From: an uncultured Collinsella sp.
Lineage (GTDB): Bacteria; Actinomycetota; Coriobacteriia; Coriobacteriales; Coriobacteriaceae
Direction of reading: 5' to 3'
DNA: 51,069 nucleotides
Assembly (NCBI GenBank): GCA_902470815.1
Contig: CABRHS010000014.1
Coordinates: 1-51,069 of the forward strand
Below are positions 29,525-36,969 of the stretch, one piece after another. The notes beneath the pieces were generated by a model, which saw only the letters and a list, made by a program, of their open reading frames with translations, searched no databases and was not told where the DNA came from. The stretch's first letter is position 1. Each line of letters opens with the position of its first letter. The position numbers were made by a program, and so were the translations under genes.

Positions 29525-29620
29525 TTAACGGCAAATGATATTGATGATTCCGTCGGGACCGAACGGGGCGTCGGTCGTAATTTCGAAAACGTCCTGATCA
29601 TCGTGAGAGAGCGTATACAT
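29525..29620 (-). CDS. Putative RiPP precursor peptide, 31 residues
   Basis: ATG 29620 follows a strong site AAAGGAG (29634-29628) at seven bases. The peptide starts MYTLSHDDQDVFEITTDA and ends PFGPDGIINIICR: an acidic leader-like first half and a Gly/Ile-rich second half with a single Cys in an Asn-Ile-Ile-Cys end. It lies immediately upstream of the radical SAM/SPASM gene on the same strand, the usual position of a modified-peptide precursor. In streptococcal Asn-x-x-Cys radical SAM peptides a thioether between these residues is reported; applying that here is inference. It has no recognised family of its own. Confidence 0.7.
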   Translation of the reverse strand: MYTLSHDDQDVFEITTDAPFGPDGIINIICR

Positions 29621-29683
29621 GAGGTACTCCTTTCAATGGGTTTTCACTGTGCCGCGCGACGAGAGATAAGATAATGTTCAAAT

Positions 29684-29743
29684 ACTATAAATACAAGAAA
29701 AATCGTACAAATTAACTTGTACGATTTTTCTTGTATTTATATT
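29684..29743. promoter_or_regulatory. Perfect 25-bp inverted repeat with divergent promoter elements
   Basis: Arms 29686-29710 and 29717-29741 are exact inverse copies around ATTAAC. Each arm carries TTGTAC near the centre and, 15 bases outward, a -10-like hexamer: TATAGT on the minus strand (29689-29684) and TATATT on the plus strand (29738-29743). It sits between the precursor gene and the regulator gene, about 50 bases from each binding site. The simplest reading is a shared operator and divergent promoter; a bidirectional terminator for read-through is the alternative. Confidence 0.65.
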
Positions 29744-29800
29744 TTCGTGTGGCAAACTTAAGCGGATAATTGGAAAATTTTGAGCTCGAGGGGTTTGATG

Positions 29801-30358
29801 ATGAGCGACAACAAGGGCATGGAAGAGCTGAAAGCACTCGCCAATCCCATCCGCATGAAGATATATGCCCTGCTGCGCATGGAAGGCAGGAAGACCATTG
29901 GTGAGATAGCTGATGATCTCGGGCTCGCAGTGGGGTCCGTGAGTTACCATGTCTCAAAATTAAGTGAGCCGGGTTTGGTTGTAGCGGCGAATGCGCCCGA
30001 TGAGGATCGAAGGCGCAGTTATTGGATGGCAAAAGAAGGGGATTCTCATTTAGAGACCCCCAGATCGGGTGCTGAGGAGTTAATTCAGCTTAGCGATGCC
30101 TTCCGGAGCGAACGGGATGCATTTCAAAGGGATCTGTATTCTCGCTATGTTGAATGCTTGGACTGCGTATCACCAGATTGGATTGAAGCGGAAATGAATT
30201 CTGATTCAATCCTGATGTTGACTCCTGATCAGTTAAAGCAAATGCATCGCGAATTGGAAGCCGTGCTTGCCAAATGGGATGCAATGGGGAATGGAGAGGA
30301 CAGTCAATCTGCTGGCGAGCGGGTGGTGGTTCTCATGCGGGGATTTCGATGGATGTAA
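29801..30358 (+). CDS. Winged-helix (ArsR-like) transcriptional regulator
   Basis: The 185-residue protein has an N-terminal winged helix: ELKALANPIRMKIYALLRME, then the recognition region TIGEIADDLGLAVGSVSYHV and the wing (DEDRRRSYWM). The C-terminal 100 residues have no recognised domain and no metal-binding ArsR motif. Start ATG 29801 is chosen at seven bases from GAGGGG (29788-29793); ATG 29798 is equally in frame. It overlaps the exporter gene by 10 bases and faces the peptide operon across the inverted repeat, so it probably controls both. Such regulator-plus-MFS pairs are common in actinobacteria. Confidence 0.85.
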   Translation: MSDNKGMEELKALANPIRMKIYALLRMEGRKTIGEIADDLGLAVGSVSYHVSKLSEPGLVVAANAPDEDRRRSYWMAKEGDSHLETPRSGAEELIQLSDAFRSERDAFQRDLYSRYVECLDCVSPDWIEAEMNSDSILMLTPDQLKQMHRELEAVLAKWDAMGNGEDSQSAGERVVVLMRGFRWM

Positions 30359-31647
30359 CGGGCGCAGAAAAAAACTTGCGAACCCACACCGCATTTAGTA
30401 AGAGCTATATGACCTGGCTTTTGTCTGACAGCCTGTCTGCCTGCGCGCAGAGTATCGAGGCGGTGTACCTTTCACTCCTTGCGTTTGATGCGTGTGGCTC
30501 TGTTGTGACTGCGGGCTTGATTGTTTCGATAATCGCGATCGTTCAGCGGGTCTCAACGTTTTTTGGAGGTGCGATAGTCGACGCCTTCAATAGGAAGCAC
30601 TTGCTGATTCTCTATGCCTTGCTTCAGGCAATGATTTGGTTTGCTGCGTTCGCAATCCTTGCTTGCGGTTGGCTCTGGTTGCCCCTCTTGCTTTTGGCAG
30701 CCTGTATTTCGGCGTTGTTGGAGGGTCTGCTGGGAGGCTCTTCGGATGCCCTATTAAGGGAAATATGTGATGGGGAGCAGTACATAAAGGCAAGGAGCGC
30801 CAATGAAGGGCGCGATGCCGGAATCGCGATGATCGGTGCTTCGACAGGTGGCATCCTTTTCGCGTTCTCTCGCTCCCTGCCTGCCCTTATCATGTTTATC
30901 TGCTTTGCGTTATCGTTGGTTGCCGCAGTAGCTCTAGCGGGTAGCTACGTTGCGCCATTCGAGACCGAGAGAGTGGACGGCCACCGCCCTCTTGTTCTTC
31001 TGAGGGGATCTGTTGATGGGATAAAGTGGCTCCACGAATCTCATTCATTTGTTTGCACGGTTTTGCCGATGGCATTGCTGAACGTGTCTTTCGGCCTTGT
31101 GCAATATGGCGCTCAATTGGCATTGCTGCAAAGTGGCGCGAGTCCAGCCAGTGTGGGTATATTGGACACCGTGGTGTGTGGGGCCGCTATCGGAAGCTCG
31201 ATACTGGTCGTATCGTGCAAGTGGTGTAGGTCTCTTAAGCTGCCTATTGCTTTGCTGCTGATTGGTATTGTGTTGGGCACGGCCGTTACTTGTGCCTTTG
31301 AAGTCTCGCTTGGGTCGTTGGCATTGTTCGTTATCTGCTATGCGATATCATTGCCGATGTTGAGCGCGGTGGTGCAGGGTGAATTCTTTTCAAACGTGCC
31401 TTTGGAATTACAGGGAAGAGCGCGTGCGGTATTGATCGTTGCCGTTCAGATGCCAACTTCCCTGTCTTCATATGCCGCGGGATTACTAGTTCAGGAGGCG
31501 GGCGCCGTGGCGCTCTCCGCGACGGCGGGATTGCTGGCGGGCTTCTCGACGATTCTCCTTGGAAGGCAATCGGGCGCGATACGACGTAATGGCAGGGGGG
31601 ATCCTCCTGCCACCCACTCCGCTGCGTCCGATCGGGAAGGTTTTTGA
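30349..31647 (+). CDS. MFS transporter, probable peptide/drug exporter
   Basis: The 432-residue protein has about 12 hydrophobic helices and MFS-type loops (GGAIVDAFNRKHLLILYAL between helices 2 and 3). It resembles the MFS_3/enterobactin-exporter-like group. Start ATG 30349 lies within the end of the regulator gene, with GCGGGGA upstream. In this setting it could export the peptide or give self-protection; this is inference. Its codon use is A/T-richer than the flanking genes. The stop is 23 bases before rnr. Confidence 0.85.
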   Translation: MDVTGAEKNLRTHTAFSKSYMTWLLSDSLSACAQSIEAVYLSLLAFDACGSVVTAGLIVSIIAIVQRVSTFFGGAIVDAFNRKHLLILYALLQAMIWFAAFAILACGWLWLPLLLLAACISALLEGLLGGSSDALLREICDGEQYIKARSANEGRDAGIAMIGASTGGILFAFSRSLPALIMFICFALSLVAAVALAGSYVAPFETERVDGHRPLVLLRGSVDGIKWLHESHSFVCTVLPMALLNVSFGLVQYGAQLALLQSGASPASVGILDTVVCGAAIGSSILVVSCKWCRSLKLPIALLLIGIVLGTAVTCAFEVSLGSLALFVICYAISLPMLSAVVQGEFFSNVPLELQGRARAVLIVAVQMPTSLSSYAAGLLVQEAGAVALSATAGLLAGFSTILLGRQSGAIRRNGRGDPPATHSAASDREGF

Positions 31648-31669
31648 ATGAGGCGGTTGAAAGGAATGC

Positions 31670-33772
31670 ATGGGTAGAGGTAGACATTCGAAGAACGGAC
31701 GGCGCGGACCCGCTCGGTCACGGAGGCTTCCGGGGCTGACGGGGACGGTGCGGGTGTATGACGCTCGTGCTGAGGTTGAGACGGCCGAGGGCGTGTATCG
31801 CCTGGGGTCGCGCTCGTTGCGCGAGGCTATGCCGGGGGACCGCGTGTACGTGAGCCTGCATCGTGGTCGTGGCGGAGCACGTCGCGCCGTCGTGGAGCAT
31901 GTGATCGATCGTGCCGTCGCGGCGATTGTTGGCGTGTTCGAGCCGGCGGGGCCGTTGGGCGCCGTGCGTCCGCTTGACGCGCGCATCAAGCAGGACTTCT
32001 TCGTGCTGCCAACCGACGATTCTCCTCGGCGTTTGGGCGTGGAGCCCGGCGACATCGTGTCCGCGCGCATCGTGGAGTATCCGTCGCGCACGGAGTCCGG
32101 CGTGGTGACGCTCGAGCGGCGCATCGGCGATGCCAACGAGCCGAGCCTGGGTATCGAGTGCATCATGGCGCGCTATGGATTCACAGATGGATATCCACGG
32201 GACGCGGTTGATGAGGCCGAGAGTCTTTCGGTGGATGTGGAGGCCGCCCTGGCCGACCCCCTGCGGCGCGATATCCGCGATCGCTTCGCCATCACCATCG
32301 ACCCGATCGATGCCCGCGATTTCGATGACGCGATCTCCGTCACGCGCACGGTGCGCGGCGGTTGGATGCTCGGCGTGCACATCGCCGACGTCTCTCAGTA
32401 CGTGGACTGGGAGGGCTCCATCGATCTTGAGGCCCGTCGTCGCTCGACTTCGGTGTACCTTGCCGACCGCGTGCTGCCTATGTTGCCCGAGCGCCTGTGC
32501 AACGACCTCTGCTCCCTGCGGCCCGATGAGGACCGGCTCGCCTTCACCGTCGACATCGAACTCGATGCCCAGGGCCGCGTTCGCGTGTACGAGCCCTATC
32601 CGAGCGTGATTCGCTCGCGTGTGCGCATGGATTACGACGCGGCGGAGGCGCTGCTGCAGGCCGGATCGCCCGATGAGCGCGATCTCGATCCCGCCGCTCG
32701 GGAACGTGCGGAGGAGGCCGTCGAGGCGGCGCGCGCCGACGGTGTGGACCTGGTCGCGTTCCTGCGCAACGCCGATGCGCTCGCCCGTGCCCGCCGCGAG
32801 ATCCGCCGCAAGCGCGGCTCCATCGACTTCGACACGCCGGAGGTCCATGTGCTTTTGGATGATGCCGGCATGCCCGTCGATATCGCCACGCGCGAGCGCA
32901 CTTCGGCGACGAGCCTGGTCGAGGAGGCCATGCTGCTCGCCAACGAGTGCGTGGCCGAATTCCTCGCCGACCGCGGCCTCGCTTGCGCATATCGCGTTCA
33001 CGAGGAGCCCTCGCCCGACAGCCTGGCTTCGGCGGCGAAGACCCTCACCGAGCTCGGCGCGGTCGAAGGGGGCCTGGCCGCGGGCATCATGCTCGGCGAT
33101 CCGCGCGCCATCAACGCGGCGGTCGAGGATGCTGCGGGGACCGCGTTCGCCCCCCAGGTCAACGCGTTGCTGCTGCGTGCCCAGCAACGTGCCGTGTACA
33201 AGTCCCGCAACGAGGGCCATTACGCCCTCGGCGCCCGGGCGTACTGCCACTTCACCAGCCCCATCCGTCGATACCCCGATCTTGTCGCACACCGCGTCCT
33301 CAAGCTGGCGCTTGCCAAACGGGAGCTCGGCAAGAGGGAGGCGACCGCCCGGGCGCCGCGCCTCACGGGCAGGGGCCCGCAGGCGCTCGAGGCGATCCTT
33401 CCGCAGCTCTGCCGGCAGGCGAGCGATGAGGAGCGTGCGGCCGACGCTGCCGCGACCGCATCTCAGAAGGTCAAGGTGGCGCAGCTGTACGCCGGTCGCA
33501 TCGGCGAGCGCGACATGGGCGTCGTCTCGTGGATCTCCGACCTGGGCGCCTTCGTCCGCCTCGATGCAACGGGTGCCGAGGGGCTCATCCGCATGGCGTC
33601 CCTGGGCAACGAGTGGTGGGACTTCGACGACGTGCGCCTCACGCTCACGGGCGAGTCCACGGGCACGCGGGTCGGCCTGGGCTGCCGCGTGGTGGTGGAG
33701 GTCGTGAGTGTGAACGTGCTGCGCGGCCACCTCGACCTCAGGTTGGTCCATGTGAGCGGGGGCAACGCGTAG
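31670..33772 (+). CDS. rnr: Ribonuclease R (RNB family exoribonuclease)
   Basis: This 3'-to-5' exoribonuclease degrades structured RNA. The 700-residue product has cold-shock-like domains in the first 200 residues, the RNB catalytic core with DPIDARDFDDAISV, GVHIADVSQYV, and MLPERLCNDLCSLRP, and Arg/His in HFTSPIRRYPDLVAHR. A C-terminal S1 domain (about 605-695) follows. There is a basic N-terminus (MGRGRHSKNGRRG). It lies a few genes from smpB, a frequent neighbour of rnr. Confidence 0.95.
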   Translation: MGRGRHSKNGRRGPARSRRLPGLTGTVRVYDARAEVETAEGVYRLGSRSLREAMPGDRVYVSLHRGRGGARRAVVEHVIDRAVAAIVGVFEPAGPLGAVRPLDARIKQDFFVLPTDDSPRRLGVEPGDIVSARIVEYPSRTESGVVTLERRIGDANEPSLGIECIMARYGFTDGYPRDAVDEAESLSVDVEAALADPLRRDIRDRFAITIDPIDARDFDDAISVTRTVRGGWMLGVHIADVSQYVDWEGSIDLEARRRSTSVYLADRVLPMLPERLCNDLCSLRPDEDRLAFTVDIELDAQGRVRVYEPYPSVIRSRVRMDYDAAEALLQAGSPDERDLDPAARERAEEAVEAARADGVDLVAFLRNADALARARREIRRKRGSIDFDTPEVHVLLDDAGMPVDIATRERTSATSLVEEAMLLANECVAEFLADRGLACAYRVHEEPSPDSLASAAKTLTELGAVEGGLAAGIMLGDPRAINAAVEDAAGTAFAPQVNALLLRAQQRAVYKSRNEGHYALGARAYCHFTSPIRRYPDLVAHRVLKLALAKRELGKREATARAPRLTGRGPQALEAILPQLCRQASDEERAADAAATASQKVKVAQLYAGRIGERDMGVVSWISDLGAFVRLDATGAEGLIRMASLGNEWWDFDDVRLTLTGESTGTRVGLGCRVVVEVVSVNVLRGHLDLRLVHVSGGNA

Positions 33773-33870
33773 CGACGGCGCGGCTGCCGCCCAGGCCGAC
33801 GGCGCGCGGAGCCGACAGCGGGGCGCCGTGTGCGCTACACTGGAGTTTCGACTCTATCAAGGAGGACACC

Positions 33871-34773
33871 ATGGAAATGCCCATCGCGGCGCAAGACATC
33901 GCCTACGCCGAGGACCTGCTCGCCGAGGGCGAGCTGGAGACGGCCGGCGTGCTTTTGGAGGAACTCGCGTCCGAGGCGGGGGAGTATGCCGACGCGGCGT
34001 GCATCGCCACGGATGCGCGTCAATGGTTCAGCTTCTCGAGCCCGTTCGAGTACCTCGCGTATCGCCGCGTCGAGCGCGACCCGCGCGAGCTCACCCAGGT
34101 CGAGGCGCCTCTGGACCGCCTGTATGCCGACCTCGCCTACGTCTACATCCAGCGGCGCGAGTACGAGTCCGCGCGCGACGCCCTCAAGCAGGCCGTGCGC
34201 TGGAACCCCATGAACTGCGCGCACCGCTTGAACCTCGCGGAGGTGTTCCGCGCCTTGGGCGACGCTCGGGAATGGGCCGCGCTCTCCGCCTCCGTGCTCG
34301 ATCGCGCCACCACGCCCCAGGCCCTCGCCCGCGCCTTCGCCAACCTCGGCCAGTTCTTCCTCTCGGGCGAGAACCTGCCGGCCGCGGAGGGTTGCCGTCG
34401 CGCCGCGATCCGCGCCTGCGATTCCGATTCCGCCGCGACTGCCCTCGCCGCGCAGCTCGACAAGGAGCATCCGGAGCTCGCGGAGCTCACCGATGAGAGC
34501 GTGAACAACGCGCTCTCCGAGCATGGCCTTGGCACCGGCGCGAACGCCGAGATCGCCATCTGCCTGCTCATGTGCGCCACCGATGCCGCCTCGGAGGGCG
34601 ACCGCAACGAGGCGACCCGCCTGACCCTGCTCGCCCGCGACTTGGTGGGCGCCTCCGCATGCGAGGCGCTTATCCGCCTGATCCGCGAGTCCGATGAGGA
34701 GCTCGCTCGGGAGCGCGGGGCCGCGCCCGCCGAGGCGGGACGGGATGCCGCCACCGCAAAGGACGGTGAGTAG
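33871..34773 (+). CDS. TPR-repeat protein of unknown function
   Basis: The 300-residue protein is mainly helical with TPR-like pairs, for example LYADLAYVYIQRREYESARDAL followed by AVRWNPMNCAHRLNLAEVFRALGD, and ARAFANLGQFFLSGENLPAA. No signal peptide or membrane helix is seen, so it is likely a cytoplasmic scaffold. Start ATG 33871 follows GGAGG. It ends two bases before smpB, so the two are probably cotranscribed. Confidence 0.85.
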   Translation: MEMPIAAQDIAYAEDLLAEGELETAGVLLEELASEAGEYADAACIATDARQWFSFSSPFEYLAYRRVERDPRELTQVEAPLDRLYADLAYVYIQRREYESARDALKQAVRWNPMNCAHRLNLAEVFRALGDAREWAALSASVLDRATTPQALARAFANLGQFFLSGENLPAAEGCRRAAIRACDSDSAATALAAQLDKEHPELAELTDESVNNALSEHGLGTGANAEIAICLLMCATDAASEGDRNEATRLTLLARDLVGASACEALIRLIRESDEELARERGAAPAEAGRDAATAKDGE

Positions 34774-34775
34774 CC

Positions 34776-35264
34776 ATGGCCGACGGATTCGCCCGCAAGC
34801 CGCGTCGCGAGAAGAAGCTGATCGCCAAGAATCGCTCCGCGCATCACGAGTACTTCATCGATGAGACCTTCGAGTGCGGTATCGAGCTCGCCGGCACCGA
34901 GGTTCGCAGCCTGCGCGAGCGCGCCTGCCAGATCACCGACTCCTTCGCCCTCATCCGCAACGGCGAGTGCTGGTTGCACAACGTGCACATCCACCCGTAC
35001 TCAAACGGCTCGATTTTCAACCGCGACCCCGATCGCCGCCGGAAGCTGCTGCTGCATCGAAAGCAGATCGACTACCTTGACGGCAAGCTGCGCACGCGCG
35101 GCGTGGCCCTGGTGCCGCTCGAGCTGTACTTCAACGAGGACGGCCGCGTCAAGTTGCTGCTCGGCCTCGGCCGCGGCAAAAAGCTCTACGATAAGCGCGA
35201 GGACATGGCCAAGCGCGACATGCAACGCGAGATCGACCGCGCCCTCAAGCAGCGCAGCCGGTAA
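34776..35264 (+). CDS. smpB: SsrA-binding protein SmpB
   Basis: SmpB brings tmRNA to stalled ribosomes. The 162-residue protein has the family core (NRSAHHEYFIDETFECGIEL, GTEVRSLRERACQITDSFAL, VPLELYFNEDGRVKLLLGL) and the basic C-terminal tail GKKLYDKREDMAKRD. The tmRNA gene itself is not in the window. Confidence 0.97.
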   Translation: MADGFARKPRREKKLIAKNRSAHHEYFIDETFECGIELAGTEVRSLRERACQITDSFALIRNGECWLHNVHIHPYSNGSIFNRDPDRRRKLLLHRKQIDYLDGKLRTRGVALVPLELYFNEDGRVKLLLGLGRGKKLYDKREDMAKRDMQREIDRALKQRSR

Positions 35265-35289
35265 CGGTGCCTTCAGAAAGGGGAGTGCC

Positions 35290-35802
35290 ATGGCAATTGA
35301 TCAGACCGCGATGTTCGCTATGAGCTACGGGCTGTACGTGGTGTCCGCGGAGGCGGACGGCCTCAAGGCGGGATGCGTGGTGAACACGGCCGTGCAGGTC
35401 ACGGCAGATCCCATCCGCCTGAGCGTCGCCGTGCACAAGGACAACGTCACCGCCGGCGCGATCGCGCGCGCGGGCGCGTTTACGGTCACGGCGCTCGACC
35501 AGACGGCCGACATGCCCTATATCGGCAACTTCGGCTTCCGCAGCAGCGACACCTACGACAAGTTCGCCACATACCGGACGGCCGTCTCGGAGGTGGGGAG
35601 TCCGTATTGCCCCGAGCATGCGTGCGCAGTCTACGGTTGCCGTCTGATCGACACGGTCGATGTGGGTACGCATTATCTGTTCATCGGGGAGGTCGAGCAG
35701 GCGGAGCGCCTTTCGGATGAGTCCCCGCTCACGTACGCGTACTACCACAGCACGCTCAAGGGCAAGACGCCTCCCAAAGCGAGTTCATATCAAGCCGGGT
35801 AA
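35290..35802 (+). CDS. Flavin reductase-like FMN-binding protein
   Basis: The 170-residue protein matches the split-barrel flavin reductase fold: MFAMSYGLYVVSAEADGLKAGCVVNTAVQVT, then PIRLSVAVHKDN and the AGAFTVTALDQTADMPYIGNFGFRSS region. Such proteins reduce flavin or act with a rubredoxin partner; a rubredoxin gene follows 137 bases later, which supports an electron-transfer role, such as oxygen or peroxide defence in an anaerobe. It begins after AAAGGGGAG. Confidence 0.85.
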   Translation: MAIDQTAMFAMSYGLYVVSAEADGLKAGCVVNTAVQVTADPIRLSVAVHKDNVTAGAIARAGAFTVTALDQTADMPYIGNFGFRSSDTYDKFATYRTAVSEVGSPYCPEHACAVYGCRLIDTVDVGTHYLFIGEVEQAERLSDESPLTYAYYHSTLKGKTPPKASSYQAG

Positions 35803-35898
35803 ATAACTCTTGCTAATAGGAAACAGTTCTAGTAGCATATAAGCCAGAAGAGGGAGCCAAGGGCCAGCCGACCTCGTGTGGTCTCGCTGATTCTTGGG

Positions 35899-35904
35899 TA
35901 TACT
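35899..35904 (+). promoter_or_regulatory. Candidate -10 (TATACT) upstream of the rubredoxin gene
   Basis: TATACT in TTGGGTATACTC lies 36 bases before the start codon; the -35 is weak. Confidence 0.35.
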
Positions 35905-35939
35905 CAACCTACGTTCATTCGCCTGTGAAAGGAGCCATC

Positions 35940-36077
35940 ATGGCTGACAAGACCTACAAGTTCGTTTGCGTCGTTTGCGGTTTCGAGGTCGAGGTGGACA
36001 CCCCCGAGCTGCCCGAGGACTACATCTGCCCCGTCTGCGGCGTTGGTCCCGATCAGTTCGAGGCCGTCGAGGAGTAA
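35940..36077 (+). CDS. Rubredoxin, unusually short (45 residues)
   Basis: This one-iron electron carrier has the two binding knuckles CVVCG (10-14) and CPVCG (30-34), followed by VGPDQFE. Only 16 residues separate the knuckles, against about 29 in typical rubredoxins, so the loop containing the usual YDP and GI segments is missing. Start ATG 35940 follows AAAGGAG. It probably works with the flavin-binding protein upstream. Confidence 0.92.
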   Translation: MADKTYKFVCVVCGFEVEVDTPELPEDYICPVCGVGPDQFEAVEE

Positions 36078-36110
36078 CTCGCACCCGCATAGCCAGGTAC
36101 CTGGATCATC

Positions 36111-36142
36111 AAAGGGACGACTCTTCAGGGTCGTCCCTTTTT
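36111..36142. terminator. Bidirectional terminator after rubredoxin gene
   Basis: An 11-bp stem AAAGGGACGAC / GTCGTCCCTTT with T-run lies between convergent genes and abuts the end of the metalloprotease gene. Confidence 0.85.
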
Positions 36143-36864
36143 CATGTCTCGGCGAACGGTGGCTGCCTGAGCCGTCGGGAGAGAGACCGGTTCTCAGGGC
36201 AGAACTCGTCGAGCAGGGCGTGGAACCGCGCGTTGTGACTGGGCTCCAAAAGGTGGACGAGCTCGTGCGCGACCACGAACTCCAGGCATTCGGGAGGGTA
36301 TGCGGCGAGGTGCGCGTTGATGCGGATCGCGCCGGTCTTGGGCGTGCACGAGCCCCAGCGCGTCTTCATCACGCGGACGCTCCATCGCGTCGCATGGACG
36401 CCGATGCGACGTTCCACGCGTGCGACCACCTCGGGCAGTCGCCGTATCAACTCGGTGCGGTAGAACTCGTCGATGGCGCCTTGATCGACGCCGGCTTGAA
36501 CGGGGGCGACCTGGCCGGGGGCGGTCTGGTTGAGGGCGGTCTGGTTGGGGGTGGCCGGGTCCGCGCCGGCTTTATCGGAGTCGAGCTGGATGAGCTCGCC
36601 CCAGAGCGGGATGCCCTCGGGAGGCTCGCCGTCACGGAGCTGCCGGGCATCGCGTTCGGCACCGCGGCGGATCCGCTCGGCGATCCAGCCGCTTTTGCGC
36701 TCCAGGAATTCCCGTGCCCGTAGGAGGGGGAGGTGCTGCGGAATGCTGAGCGCGACGGACCCATCCGAGCGAACGCGCAAGTTGAGGTTCTTGACGCGCT
36801 TGCGCATCACGGTCACGGGGATCTCGAGGCCGTCGGCATCGAGGAGGATGATGGTGTTGCTCAT
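36142..36864 (-). CDS. YgjP/DUF45-family zinc metalloprotease
   Basis: The 240-residue protein has the family start (VTVMRKRVKNLNLRVRSDGSVALSIP), the conserved MKTRWGSCTPKTGAIRIN and the metal site VVAHELVHLLEPSHNARF (HExxH plus downstream His). A Gln/Thr/Ala/Pro insert of about 25 residues with repeated NQTA lies in the middle. Start ATG 36864 has no clear binding site; a more upstream start is possible but the added residues do not look conserved. It is divergent from uraA. Confidence 0.85.
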   Translation of the reverse strand: MSNTIILLDADGLEIPVTVMRKRVKNLNLRVRSDGSVALSIPQHLPLLRAREFLERKSGWIAERIRRGAERDARQLRDGEPPEGIPLWGELIQLDSDKAGADPATPNQTALNQTAPGQVAPVQAGVDQGAIDEFYRTELIRRLPEVVARVERRIGVHATRWSVRVMKTRWGSCTPKTGAIRINAHLAAYPPECLEFVVAHELVHLLEPSHNARFHALLDEFCPENRSLSRRLRQPPFAET

Positions 36865-36969
36865 TGCCGCGGACCGGTTTCCAAGATTCGCTCCCAAAAG
36901 GAAATACTCGCCGACAGGGCGCCTAACACGGTACCATAGACCGAATGTCTCCAACCGAAAGGAGCGCCC

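Larger units (their letters stand above)
28200..31650. other. AT-richer genomic island, putative RiPP locus
   Basis: Base and codon use change abruptly after ftsX and return before rnr: A/T-ending codons, AT-rich intergenic DNA and weaker actinobacterial codon bias. The block holds a radical SAM maturase remnant and precursor-like peptide on the minus strand, and a regulator and exporter on the plus strand. No integrase, transposase or clear attachment repeat is visible. Acquisition by transfer is inferred from composition. Confidence 0.7.

Noticed and set aside
28165..31643. GGAAGGTTT at 28165-28173 and 31635-31643 as attachment-site repeats flanking the island
   Set aside because: Nine bases is short and the right copy lies within the end of the exporter gene; no integrase is present. 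It is too weak to call.
35803..35939. tmRNA gene near smpB
   Set aside because: The gap is 137 bases and lacks the tRNA-like ends or tag-coding sequence.
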